51,284 nucleotides of DNA from an uncultured Selenomonadales bacterium (lineage in GTDB: Bacteria; Bacillota; Negativicutes; Selenomonadales; Selenomonadaceae). The notes beneath the pieces were generated by a model, which did no database searches, was not told where the DNA came from, and saw nothing but the letters and a program-made list of their open reading frames with translations. The position numbers were made by a program, and so were the translations under genes. The DNA lies in NCBI GenBank assembly GCA_947307055.1, contig CAMZHX010000015.1:1-51284 (forward strand), given 5' to 3'. Positions within the stretch are counted from its first letter, which is position 1, and each line of letters opens with the position of its first letter. Of the stretch, positions 41,307 to 49,881 are shown one piece after another.

Positions 41307-43601
41307 ATGGCTGATAAAAATTTGGAAACCGCTCCGAAGCCTAAGCGCAGACGACGGAAAAGTTACAAGGACGACGGACGCGAGAAAATTTTTGCGCTCG
41401 ACATAGGCACGCGAAGTGTCATAGGAATTGTCGCGGAACAGGACGACGACGGCTTGAATATCATCGCGACGCACCGTTTGGAACATACTAGCCGCGCCAT
41501 GCTCGACGGACAAATTCACGACGTGCCACAAGTCGCTGAAGTTATAATCCGCGTGAAAAATTATTTGGCGGATAAGGTCGGCGAACTCAAAAGCGCAGCA
41601 ATCGCGGCGGCAGGTCGCGCCCTATACACCATGACCGGCGAATCTACTATCGATGTCAACGGCGTCATCACAGACGAAATTCAAACCGCGCTGAATTTTT
41701 CCGCCGTTCAACTCGCGCAATCCCAACTCACCGCCGAAAAGAAAATCGACGCCAAAATTTATTACTGCGTCGGCTTCAGCATAATTTATTACGAACTCGA
41801 CGGCATTAAGCTCAAAAGTTTAATCGGGCAGCGCGGCAAGGTCGCTAAAACAAAAGTTATCGCGACATTTCTTCCGCGCCAAGTCGTCGACTCAATGCAA
41901 GTCGCGCTGACTTATGCAAACCTCGAAGTTCGCGCTCTGACTTTGGAACCTATCGCCGCGATTAGCGTTTTAGTTCCGCCGTCAATGCGTCATTTGAATA
42001 TTGCGCTGGTCGACATAGGCGCGGGCACTTCCGACGTTGCTATCACTAAGAACGGCTCGGTCATTGCTTACGGCATGGTTCCTTTAGCGGGCGACGAAGT
42101 CACGGAGGCTATCTCGCAGAAATTTTTGCTCGACTTCAACGTTGCCGAAGAAATTAAGCGCAAGGCCGCTAATGGCGAGGGCTCGACCTTCAGCGACATT
42201 TTAGGACAAAGTTACGAACTCACCGCCGAAGAAATTCTCGCGCCAATCGCCGATAACGTCGCGCACATTGCAAACGCTATCGCCAAAACAATTCTCGAAC
42301 TCAACGGCAACGAACCGCCGCAAGCTTTGTTGTTAGTCGGTGGCGGAGCACTGTCCCCCAATCTGAATAAATTTGTCGGCGAGGCTCTGAACATGCCGCC
42401 CGAACGAGTCGCCGTTCGCAAGCCCGATAAGGTCGAGAGCATTAAAAATATTCCCGCCGCCCTGCAATCGCCTGACGCCGCCACCCCGCTCGGCATTTTG
42501 AAAGTCGCTTCGACCGATACTTTCCACTTCTTCAACGTCACGATTAACGCGCAGGAAGTAAATCTTTTCCACTTCCGCGAGTTGACTGTTGGCGACGCCA
42601 TTTTAAGCGCGGGCATCGATTATAAAAAATTCAACGGCAAGCCCGGCTTAGGCTTAGTCATCACGCTGAACGGCGATAAAAAATCTTTCGCGGGGAGCAT
42701 GGGCACTTTCGCTAAAATCACGATGAACGATAAGCCCGCAACTTTGGAGACGCCGCTGGAAAATAATTGCAATATCAAAATCGAGCGCGGCGAGGACGGC
42801 ATTAACGCACAAATTAAAATCGATGACATTGTCGCCATCGAGCCGACGTTTACTATCACTGTCAACGAAAAAACTTTCTCTGTCACGCCGAAAATTTTGG
42901 TCAATGACGAAGTTAGCTTGCCGACGAGAATTCTGCACGACGGCGACGAAGTCAATACCAAATCGCGGCGCACTGTCGGAGAAATTTTGCGGCTCGCAGG
43001 TTATCCGCCCGCCGGTAAAAAAATTCACTACACCCTGAACGGCAAGAAGTCTCACTACGTTTGCAAGCCCGATATTTTTTGCAACGGCGACCGCGCAGAG
43101 ATTACCGACCTGCCGCAAGCCGGCGACAATATAGAGTACGTCGCAAATGACGCGCTCAAAGTCGCTGAGATTATCAAGGACAAAAGCCGCGCCTCCGCTA
43201 TCAAAATTTTCTACAACAACAAGGAATATTCTATTCCGACTGTCACGAATGTTTTATTGAGCGTCAACGGCCGCGTCGCGAATGAAAATACGATTGTCGA
43301 GGACGGCGCGGATATTCTCTTCGACATGGAAGAGAAAAAATCCGTCATGGTCAGCGACGCGCTCCTTGCCGTCAACTTCAAGCCGCCGCCCGCGAAAAGT
43401 CGCATGAGTTTCGTTATCAAAGTCAACGGGATTCCTGTCGAGTTCGCTGACCCTGTTAAGAGCGGCGATAACCTCGAAGTCATTTTGAAGACGCCCGACG
43501 GTTTGGAATTCAAGCCGCTCGACGATTTGGAAGTTCCGATTCACGAGGAGAAAACCCCGCCTAAAAAATTTTCTATCAGCGATTTTATTCGCGTCGACTA
43601 A
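41307..43601 (+). CDS. Long FtsA/PilM-like actin-fold ATPase with extra C-terminal domains
   Basis: 764 residues against about 420 for FtsA. A basic N-terminal tail (KPKRRRRK) precedes the actin-fold phosphate motifs: ALDIGTRSVIGIV near residue 30, LVDIGAGTSDVAI near 233 and LLVGGGALSPNLNKFV near 342, with a SHS2-like subdomain between the first two. Residues 400-764 are strand-rich and contain repeated units such as FTITVNEKTFSVTPKILVN and MSFVIKVNGIPVEFADPVKS, perhaps beta-grasp folds. No FtsZ is nearby. It may organise a membrane or division structure; function is unknown. AAGGAG precedes ATG 41307, and the end overlaps addB by 4 bases. Confidence 0.78.
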   Translation: MADKNLETAPKPKRRRRKSYKDDGREKIFALDIGTRSVIGIVAEQDDDGLNIIATHRLEHTSRAMLDGQIHDVPQVAEVIIRVKNYLADKVGELKSAAIAAAGRALYTMTGESTIDVNGVITDEIQTALNFSAVQLAQSQLTAEKKIDAKIYYCVGFSIIYYELDGIKLKSLIGQRGKVAKTKVIATFLPRQVVDSMQVALTYANLEVRALTLEPIAAISVLVPPSMRHLNIALVDIGAGTSDVAITKNGSVIAYGMVPLAGDEVTEAISQKFLLDFNVAEEIKRKAANGEGSTFSDILGQSYELTAEEILAPIADNVAHIANAIAKTILELNGNEPPQALLLVGGGALSPNLNKFVGEALNMPPERVAVRKPDKVESIKNIPAALQSPDAATPLGILKVASTDTFHFFNVTINAQEVNLFHFRELTVGDAILSAGIDYKKFNGKPGLGLVITLNGDKKSFAGSMGTFAKITMNDKPATLETPLENNCNIKIERGEDGINAQIKIDDIVAIEPTFTITVNEKTFSVTPKILVNDEVSLPTRILHDGDEVNTKSRRTVGEILRLAGYPPAGKKIHYTLNGKKSHYVCKPDIFCNGDRAEITDLPQAGDNIEYVANDALKVAEIIKDKSRASAIKIFYNNKEYSIPTVTNVLLSVNGRVANENTIVEDGADILFDMEEKKSVMVSDALLAVNFKPPPAKSRMSFVIKVNGIPVEFADPVKSGDNLEVILKTPDGLEFKPLDDLEVPIHEEKTPPKKFSISDFIRVD

Positions 43602-46600
43602 GCTTGGAGGAAATTTTTCATCTCCGAAATAATTTCGTCTGGCTTGAGGTTTGGCGGCTCCGAAGTTTCATTGACTGCGCGGTCGAAAGTGCAAAGCGCG
43701 GAGTAGAGGCAATATTTGCAAGCGGTATCGTCGGAAGAAATTTTCGCGGGCTTTACTTCGATGCAACCGCTCAAAATTTTCTCGGCGGTCGTCTCCAAAA
43801 TTTTTTCTGCATAATCAATAATCGTTTGGAAATCGTCGCGGCTCCTCAAATTATCTTTTTTGAAGTCGATGAAATCGCCCGTGCTGTCTACGGCGTCTTT
43901 GATATTCGGGTCGACGCGAATCAGGCCGGGCATTTTCAATTCCTTATCGGCTTCGGTCGCGGCGTCGGAATCGGTTCTGCCGCTCTTGCTCGAAATTTTC
44001 AACAAGCAGTAGAGCATTGCGCCAGGCTCGCGCTCGCCGACTTCGGAAATATTTTTCGCCGCGCCAAGATAAATCACGAGTTGCAAGCTCAACCCGCTGA
44101 AAATTTTCTTCAAGCTGATTGACGCCTTGCCGGTCTTGTAGTCGATTATCAGAAAATATTTGCCGTCGCCGCTCAAGTCAATCCGGTCAATGCGCCCGCT
44201 TAATTGCAATTCGCAATTCGTAATGCGTAATGCGCAATTAAAATTTGACTCGAAAATTTGCGGGTGAAATTCGCTGACCTTATCGAGTTCAATTAGTCGC
44301 GTCAACGATTCGACTGCGACTTTTTTTATGCGCTCGCGCCGATGCTCCAAAGTTTTGGTGCTGAGCAAAATTTTGTTATGCAGGTGGGGCGTCAACTCGT
44401 CAATAATTTTCTCGACGCGCCCACCTAACTCAATCGCGCTGACTGTCGACCATTGCCGATTTTCCGATTTCAAGTCGCGACCAAAACGGCTCATGACCGC
44501 GTGCAAAATGCTGCCAATGTCGGGCGTTTGGATTTTGTATTCGACGCGCTCTTCCAAACCAAGTCCGAACTTTGCAAAATATTTGAATGGGCACTCGTTG
44601 AAATTTTCAAGGCGCGTGACTGAAGTTTGAATTTTTTTAGCGGGGGCGTAAAGTCTCTGCGCGGTCTCCGCTGATAAAATTTTTTCACGCGGCGCGAAGT
44701 CGATTTCACTGCCGAGATTTTGCAAAACGTCAAGCTCAACTTTTTCGGTCGGCAAGTTCGGGAAAATTTTTTGAATCCTCGTGAGTAGCGACGACGCAGA
44801 AATTTTCGCGCCGTCCGAAGCCGCTATCGGGTACGAGATTTGTAAAAATTCTCGCGCCTCCGTCAGCCCGCGATAGATTAGGAATTTTTCAGCTAACGAT
44901 TGCTCCTTGCCGCCCAAAGATATTTCTAAGCCCGCCTCGTTGATTCGTACTCTATCGGCGTCACTTAGCAAATTTTTTTCGGAGACCTTGCGCGGGAAAT
45001 TTTCATCGTCGAACCCTAAAATAAATATCGCCCGCGAATTTTGCAAAGAGTTCTGCTCGAATTGCGCGACCGTCACTTCGTCGAGGCCTGGCGGTATCAG
45101 CGACATTTCCAAAGCCTCAAGCCCCTCGCCGATTATTGATTCAAATTCCGCCCGCGTGATGATTTCGTCGCCCAGCGCGTCAACCACTTGCTCAAATAAA
45201 TTTATCACGTCGTCCCAAATTTTGAGATGTTCTCGCGACAACGCCAAATTTCCGCGCAATTCCTCCGCCTGCGACCACTGCGCCAATTTCTCGTGGACGT
45301 TGAGTTCCTCCAAAAGTTTGAACAGTGCCGTTGTCAGCGCGAGCACTTCCCGATTTGAATTTTTTATCGCGGCGGCGAAATTTATCAGCGGAGCGATTGA
45401 TTTTTTCCGAATCGCGTTGATTGCTTCTAGCTGTTCGATTTCTGCTGAATCTGCCGGTCGAAATGGCGCGTCCAAAGATTTCACCCGCCGCAAGTCCCAA
45501 GTCCGCTGCCAACTCCCCGCGCCCTTTATCCCGAACTCGATGACGTAATTTTCCAGCAAGTCAACTTCCTCTTGCGTCGCGTCGAAAAATCCTGTCCGTA
45601 AACATCTGAAGACCGCCTCGCGCCGCCAACCGCGTAGGACTTCCAACGCCGACCGAATCAGCTCCGCTAGCGGGTGATGAGCCGCCGCCCGTTTCATGTC
45701 GACAAAGTACGGTATCGCGTGCAACTCGAAGATTGGCTTTATCAGCTCGAAATAATTTTCGTCCCGCGCTAAAACTCCTATGTCGCGTAGCCTGTAATTT
45801 TTCTTGACAAGTCGCAAAATTTCCCTCGCGACCGCTTCGACTTCAGCCCGCCTGTTGACCGCCTCGACTACTTTTAAGCCCGTCGAACTTCCGAAACTTT
45901 TCGGCGCGTACTCGAATAACCGTTGCTCCAAAATTTTGAGCGGCTCGGCTTTGAATCGTCGCGAAGTCTCAAGCCGCGTGATTTTTAATTCTGCGCCGAC
46001 TTCCGCCGCCAATTTTTTTAGCGTGCCGAAAGTTTTCCACGACCGATAGAATAGCCCGACTTCCGAAGTATTTTCGCGGCTTTTCAGGTCTGTATCCATC
46101 GGCAAAGTTATATGAACATTCCGCGCGCAGGTGAATAGCTTGCGCAAAAAATTTCGTTGTTGCGGGTCGAAGAAAATAAACCCGTCGATGAAAATTTCCG
46201 CGCTCGCGATTGTCGGCGATTGCTCCATAAATTCCGCCGCCCGCTCCAATAAATTTTCGTCGTCGGTAAGTTTGTCCGCCATTGCCGCTTTGAAGTCTTC
46301 CGATAAAATTTCCAAGTCGCGCAATTTGTCTTTGAGCTCGTCGTTTTCGACCTTGTCAGCCGCCTCCGAAATTTTTTCCGCGTCGATTGAATAAGTCCGC
46401 AACTCCTTTAGCTCGTCCGATAAAGTTTCTGCGAAGCCGCGTTGCTTAGCCGCTCGCACGAAAAATTTCAAATCGCCCGCCTTATCGCGCTTGAGCAAAA
46501 TTTTCCTGAGCAAAAGTCGACGCCCGATTTCCGATATGCGCGGGATTAAGTTGCCGCCGATTTCGTCGAGAATTTGTCGTGCAAAGCGATTGAAACTGTT

Positions 46601-46786
46601 CATGCGCGTATTGAATGCCCCGCCCGTCAACGCTGCCAGCTCCAATTCCGCACGATATGTTTGATACGCCGGTAGCAAGAAAATTATTTCGGTTTTGAGC
46701 GGCTCGGTCTCCAAAAATTTTTGAGCGCGTCGCAAGCACTCGAAAGTTTTGCCCGCACCCGCCCGACCAATTATCAGCTCCACCAA
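43598..46786 (-). CDS. addB: ATP-dependent helicase/nuclease subunit B (AddB)
   Basis: About 1062 residues. Walker A GRAGAGKTF lies at the N-terminus, the middle is UvrD-like in layout, and the C-terminal RecB-type nuclease has GRIDRIDLSGDGKYFLIIDY near residues 865-885. The four iron-sulfur ligands are seen: NECPFKYF near 732 and CKYCLYSALC near 1028. AddAB resects double-strand breaks for recombination. addA, normally next door, is absent on both sides. A heptamer repeat encodes residues 848-861, directly before the nuclease motif. TTG 46786 after AAGGGGTG is preferred; a GTG at 46795 lies within that site. Confidence 0.88.
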   Translation of the reverse strand: MVELIIGRAGAGKTFECLRRAQKFLETEPLKTEIIFLLPAYQTYRAELELAALTGGAFNTRMNSFNRFARQILDEIGGNLIPRISEIGRRLLLRKILLKRDKAGDLKFFVRAAKQRGFAETLSDELKELRTYSIDAEKISEAADKVENDELKDKLRDLEILSEDFKAAMADKLTDDENLLERAAEFMEQSPTIASAEIFIDGFIFFDPQQRNFLRKLFTCARNVHITLPMDTDLKSRENTSEVGLFYRSWKTFGTLKKLAAEVGAELKITRLETSRRFKAEPLKILEQRLFEYAPKSFGSSTGLKVVEAVNRRAEVEAVAREILRLVKKNYRLRDIGVLARDENYFELIKPIFELHAIPYFVDMKRAAAHHPLAELIRSALEVLRGWRREAVFRCLRTGFFDATQEEVDLLENYVIEFGIKGAGSWQRTWDLRRVKSLDAPFRPADSAEIEQLEAINAIRKKSIAPLINFAAAIKNSNREVLALTTALFKLLEELNVHEKLAQWSQAEELRGNLALSREHLKIWDDVINLFEQVVDALGDEIITRAEFESIIGEGLEALEMSLIPPGLDEVTVAQFEQNSLQNSRAIFILGFDDENFPRKVSEKNLLSDADRVRINEAGLEISLGGKEQSLAEKFLIYRGLTEAREFLQISYPIAASDGAKISASSLLTRIQKIFPNLPTEKVELDVLQNLGSEIDFAPREKILSAETAQRLYAPAKKIQTSVTRLENFNECPFKYFAKFGLGLEERVEYKIQTPDIGSILHAVMSRFGRDLKSENRQWSTVSAIELGGRVEKIIDELTPHLHNKILLSTKTLEHRRERIKKVAVESLTRLIELDKVSEFHPQIFESNFNCALRITNCELQLSGRIDRIDLSGDGKYFLIIDYKTGKASISLKKIFSGLSLQLVIYLGAAKNISEVGEREPGAMLYCLLKISSKSGRTDSDAATEADKELKMPGLIRVDPNIKDAVDSTGDFIDFKKDNLRSRDDFQTIIDYAEKILETTAEKILSGCIEVKPAKISSDDTACKYCLYSALCTFDRAVNETSEPPNLKPDEIISEMKNFLQA
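44202..44243. repeat. Tandem heptamer repeat inside addB
   Basis: Six contiguous 7-base units on the + strand: AATTGCA, ATTCGCA, ATTCGTA, ATGCGTA, ATGCGCA, ATTAAAA. The total is 42 bases, so the frame is kept. On the coding strand they give NFNCALRITNCELQ. The family is the same as upstream of mutS (26590-26636). Confidence 0.85.
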
Positions 46787-46808
46787 TTCAATCACCCCTT
46801 TTGCGCAA

Positions 46809-46837
46809 AGTTTATGCTAAGGCAAATTGTTCGTCAA
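46809..46837 (-). promoter_or_regulatory. Predicted promoter of addB
   Basis: On the minus strand TTGACG (46832-46837), a 17-base spacer and TAAACT (46809-46814), about 23 bases before the addB start. Confidence 0.55.
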
Positions 46838-46910
46838 GACAAATCGCTCATTGTCTTACTATGACTTTAAGTGATTCACCGCCCCCAAAAAGTTCCAACG
46901 TAAATATTGA

Positions 46911-46939
46911 TTGACACTTCCTAAGCTTAGTGATAAATT
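46911..46939 (+). promoter_or_regulatory. Predicted promoter of the dha operon
   Basis: A consensus TTGACA (46911-46916), a 17-base spacer and TGATAAATT (-10 TAAATT at 46934-46939, extended). A perfect palindrome lies inside the spacer. Confidence 0.65.
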
Positions 46940-46955
46940 TTCGTTAAGCTTTAAC
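46921..46955. promoter_or_regulatory. Two palindromic operator candidates at the dha promoter
   Basis: CTAAGCTTAG (46921-46930) sits between -35 and -10. GTTAAGCTTTAAC (46943-46955) sits just after -10. Both share TAAGCTT and their centres are 23 bases apart, about two helical turns, as expected for a repressor binding two sites on one face. Confidence 0.5.
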
Positions 46956-46975
46956 TTTTTGTGGGAGGGATTGTT

Positions 46976-47965
46976 ATGAAAAAGCTGATTAACTCGGTTG
47001 AGGCGGTCGAGGAGCAAATGATTCAAGGACTCGTGAAGTCTGCGCCAAATAAACTACGCAAGCTCGAATGCGGCAACGTCGTCGTCCGCGCAAATAAAAA
47101 AGTTGGTAAAGTCGCACTGGTCAGCGGCGGCGGTAGCGGTCATGAACCGTCGCACGGCGGTTTTGTCGGCAAAGGTATGCTCGACTGCGCGGTTGCCGGA
47201 GCAGTTTTCACGTCGCCGACACCCGATAAAATTTTCGAGGGCATTAAAGCCGTCGCGACCGATGCCGGCGTCTTGTGTATTGTCAAAAATTATACAGGCG
47301 ACGTTCTAAACTTTGAAATGGCAATCGATATGGCCAGCGACGAGGATATTAAAGTTGACCATGTTGTTGTTAACGACGATGTTGCGGTTCAGGATAGCCT
47401 TTATACGACGGGGCGGCGCGGCGTCGCCGGTACGGTTCTTGTCCATAAAATCGCGGGTGCTAAGGCCGAAGAAGGCGCGAGCCTCGAAGAAGTCAAAGCG
47501 GTTGCGGAAAAAGTTATCGCTAACGTGCGGACAATGGGTATGGCAATTTCGCCGTGCACAGTGCCAGCCGCAGGTAAGCCCGGCTTTGAACTTTCAGAAG
47601 ACGAAATGGAAATCGGAATCGGGATTCACGGCGAGCCCGGCACTCATCGCGACAAAATCGCGTCAGCCGACGAAATCGCTAAAACTCTCCTGGATAAAAT
47701 TCTTGCCGACATTGACTACAAAGGGCGCGAAGTCGTCGTTTTGGTCAACGGCATGGGCGCAACGCCGCTTATGGAACTTTATATCATTAATAATTTCGTT
47801 CAAGATTACCTCGCGGCGGCGGGCGTTAAAGTTTACGACACTATGGTTGGCAATTACATGACTTCAATCGAAATGGCAGGTTTTTCGCTTACTTTGTTGC
47901 GCCTCGACGACGAAATTAAAAAACTTTACGACGCACCCGCAAATACTCCCGCGCTTGTGAGGTAA
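46976..47965 (+). CDS. dhaK: Dihydroxyacetone kinase, DhaK subunit
   Basis: 329 residues. It binds dihydroxyacetone covalently through a histidine: LVSGGGSGHEPSHGGFVG near the N-terminus and IGIGIHGEPGTHRDKI further on carry the family histidines. Other family stretches are TSPTPDKIFEGIKAV and VKNYTGDVLNFEMA. It supplies glycolysis with DHAP from glycerol-derived dihydroxyacetone, in the cytoplasm. ATG 46976 follows GGGAGGG; an in-frame start 15 bases earlier would include that site. dhaL follows after 4 bases. Confidence 0.94.
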   Translation: MKKLINSVEAVEEQMIQGLVKSAPNKLRKLECGNVVVRANKKVGKVALVSGGGSGHEPSHGGFVGKGMLDCAVAGAVFTSPTPDKIFEGIKAVATDAGVLCIVKNYTGDVLNFEMAIDMASDEDIKVDHVVVNDDVAVQDSLYTTGRRGVAGTVLVHKIAGAKAEEGASLEEVKAVAEKVIANVRTMGMAISPCTVPAAGKPGFELSEDEMEIGIGIHGEPGTHRDKIASADEIAKTLLDKILADIDYKGREVVVLVNGMGATPLMELYIINNFVQDYLAAAGVKVYDTMVGNYMTSIEMAGFSLTLLRLDDEIKKLYDAPANTPALVR

Positions 47966-47969
47966 AAAA

Positions 47970-48599
47970 ATGGATAACAAAAAAATTTTGGAGATAATCG
48001 CCGCCATAGCCAAAAAAATTGAGTCCGAGAAAGATTTTTTGACCGAACTCGACAACGAAATCGGTGACGGCGACCATGGCATAAATTTAGCTCGCGGTTT
48101 CAAGAGCGTAGAGGAAAAACTTCCGACTTTTGCTGATAAAGATATTGGCGCAATTCTCAAAGGCGTCGGTACGCAACTCGTCTCGACTGTCGGCGGCGCG
48201 TCAGGTCCTCTGTACGGTACGGCTTTCATGAAGGCTGGCAACGTCTGCAAAGGCAAAACCGAACTCACGGACGCAGAATTCGTAGCGGCACTAGATGCGG
48301 CAATCGGCGGAATTAAAATGCGCGGTAAGGCTGTCGAGGGCGAAAAAACTATGCTTGACGCGCTATGCCCTGCTTACAAAGCTCTAAAAGCAGGCATTGA
48401 CGGCGGAAAAAATTTAGTAGCGGCATTGGCGGACGGCGTAGAGGCGGCATCTGCGGGCGTCGAGTACACCAAAACGATAATTGCCACAAAAGGTCGCGCA
48501 AGTTACCTTAAAGAACGCAGTTTGGGACATCAAGACCCAGGCGCAACTTCTTCTACGTTCATGTTGCAGGTCGCGCTTGAAATTCTTCAAGAAAAATAA
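47970..48599 (+). CDS. dhaL: Dihydroxyacetone kinase, DhaL (nucleotide) subunit
   Basis: 209 residues. The Mg-ADP site is EIGDGDHGINLARGF near residue 30, followed by STVGGASGPLYGTAFMKAG and the C-terminal RASYLKERSLGHQDPGA. DhaL holds the nucleotide that phosphorylates dihydroxyacetone bound by DhaK. In PTS-type systems DhaM recharges ADP on DhaL, but no dhaM follows; the next gene is a small Cys-rich protein. The phosphate donor is therefore open. Confidence 0.94.
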   Translation: MDNKKILEIIAAIAKKIESEKDFLTELDNEIGDGDHGINLARGFKSVEEKLPTFADKDIGAILKGVGTQLVSTVGGASGPLYGTAFMKAGNVCKGKTELTDAEFVAALDAAIGGIKMRGKAVEGEKTMLDALCPAYKALKAGIDGGKNLVAALADGVEAASAGVEYTKTIIATKGRASYLKERSLGHQDPGATSSTFMLQVALEILQEK

Positions 48600-48676
48600 T
48601 TCTCATAGGAAAAACGTTGGTAACAGGCAATTTTTTAAATATTGTCGCTATATTATCGACTTTAGGAGGAATTTTT

Positions 48677-49024
48677 ATGGATAAACAGGCTCTGATCGAA
48701 AAAATTAAGGAAATGGCAGCGGCTCCTAGCTGTTGCCCCGCACTTACTGCCGCAATTCAAAATTATTTCACCGCGCTCGGCACTAATAACGAAAAATCCG
48801 CCGCTCAAAACCTTATCAAAGAAATCGAAGAGGACATCACAGACATTGACAGCTTAGTTGCCTTCGCTCACTCCGACCGCGCTAAGGAAATTTTCGGCGA
48901 AGGGCAAAAAAATTTCGCCGCACACGCCGACCAACTCAAAGCTAGCGGCGCAAAGTATTGCGATTGCGCGGCATGTGCTCCCGCTCTCGAAATTCTCAAT
49001 AATAAATCCGCTCTGCTCAGTTAA
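48677..49024 (+). CDS. Small cysteine-rich protein of the dha operon
   Basis: 115 residues, helical and acidic, with two Cys pairs: SCCPALTAA near residue 15-20 and KYCDCAACAPALEIL near the end, spaced as a possible metal or iron-sulfur site or redox pair. I recall similar short proteins near dihydroxyacetone kinase genes in Bacillota under non-committal names; no function is known to me. AGGAGG precedes ATG 48677. A weak promoter (TTGGTA at 48618, TATTGT at 48641) may give separate expression. Confidence 0.7.
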   Translation: MDKQALIEKIKEMAAAPSCCPALTAAIQNYFTALGTNNEKSAAQNLIKEIEEDITDIDSLVAFAHSDRAKEIFGEGQKNFAAHADQLKASGAKYCDCAACAPALEILNNKSALLS

Positions 49025-49067
49025 AATTATATTTAAATGAATTTTTCACTTTGAAACTTAAAATTTG

Positions 49068-49092
49068 CCCCTAAAAATAGGGGATTTTTTTT
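49068..49092 (+). terminator. Intrinsic terminator of the dha operon
   Basis: CCCCTA (49068-49073) and TAGGGG (49078-49083) form a perfect 6-bp stem with an AAAA loop, followed by A and eight T. Confidence 0.85.
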
Positions 49093-49196
49093 ACCCCACA
49101 TAAAATCCCCGTCACGACGCCATTTTCTCAAAAGTAAAATTGTATTTAAATAGAATTTCACTTCTCCAAACGGCTCCGAACTCAAAATTTTCCCCT

Positions 49197-49880
49197 TCAT
49201 CGCTCTTCAAAGCAAAAATATATCGCAAGCGTTCCTTTTCCAATTCCGACCGAAATTTTATCGCTATCTGCGCGGTTACTCGTTGCATTCGGGAAATTTT
49301 GAGTTAAAGTCGCGTTTTTAAGCTCCCAATGCAAATTTTTAGTACTTACGCCCTCGCAAACGCTAGACATAGGCAAAAGTGACACTGCAAACGGCTTTTT
49401 ATTAAATTTTATCGTAGTTTCTTCGCCGCCGTGCAGATAAATTACAATTTCGCGCTCATCTGCAAGGAAAATTTTATTCTTAACCGCCGCGCAGGTAAAA
49501 ATTATGCTAAAAAGGTGGTCTAAACGCCCGCCAAAGCAACCGGTTAAAATTCCGACGTGTTCGCCGTAAATTTCGCCGGCTCTTTTCAGCGCAAGTTGCG
49601 TATCGGTAAAATCTTTGTCCGCCGGATAGCTTTCGACGCGAATATTTTTAGCTTTTGCCCATTCAATAGCGGAATTTTCCGCGCTATCGAAGTCGCCGAG
49701 CAAAAAATCCGGCTTAATATCGCATTCTCGGCAAATTTCTATCCCTTTATCAATGCAAAACACTTTACGCCCGCCCAAAACGCTTAAAAAAAATTCGCGG
49801 CTAGGTTTTTTCCCGCCTGCCACGAATAATATTTCCTGCATCGCCTTAAAAGATGAAATTTCGCACTGTGGAAGCAACAT
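49197..49880 (-). CDS. thiN: Thiamine pyrophosphokinase
   Basis: 227 residues. It makes thiamine pyrophosphate from thiamine and ATP. Family motifs are CIDKGIEICRECDIKPDFLLGDFDS, PADKDFTDTQLALKRAG and GILTGCFGGRLDHLFSI. The C-terminal half has the beta-rich thiamine-binding strands. The start at 49880 is one base after the aspA stop with no SD, suggesting reinitiation after aspA; an internal ATG at codon 14 (MQEILFVAGG) is an alternative. No TPP riboswitch was seen. Confidence 0.9.
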   Translation of the reverse strand: MLLPQCEISSFKAMQEILFVAGGKKPSREFFLSVLGGRKVFCIDKGIEICRECDIKPDFLLGDFDSAENSAIEWAKAKNIRVESYPADKDFTDTQLALKRAGEIYGEHVGILTGCFGGRLDHLFSIIFTCAAVKNKIFLADEREIVIYLHGGEETTIKFNKKPFAVSLLPMSSVCEGVSTKNLHWELKNATLTQNFPNATSNRADSDKISVGIGKGTLAIYFCFEER

Positions 49881-49881
49881 T

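Noticed and set aside
49100-49880. TPP riboswitch before thiN
   Set aside because: The gene directly follows aspA by one base and no TPP-box pattern is visible in the flanking sequence.
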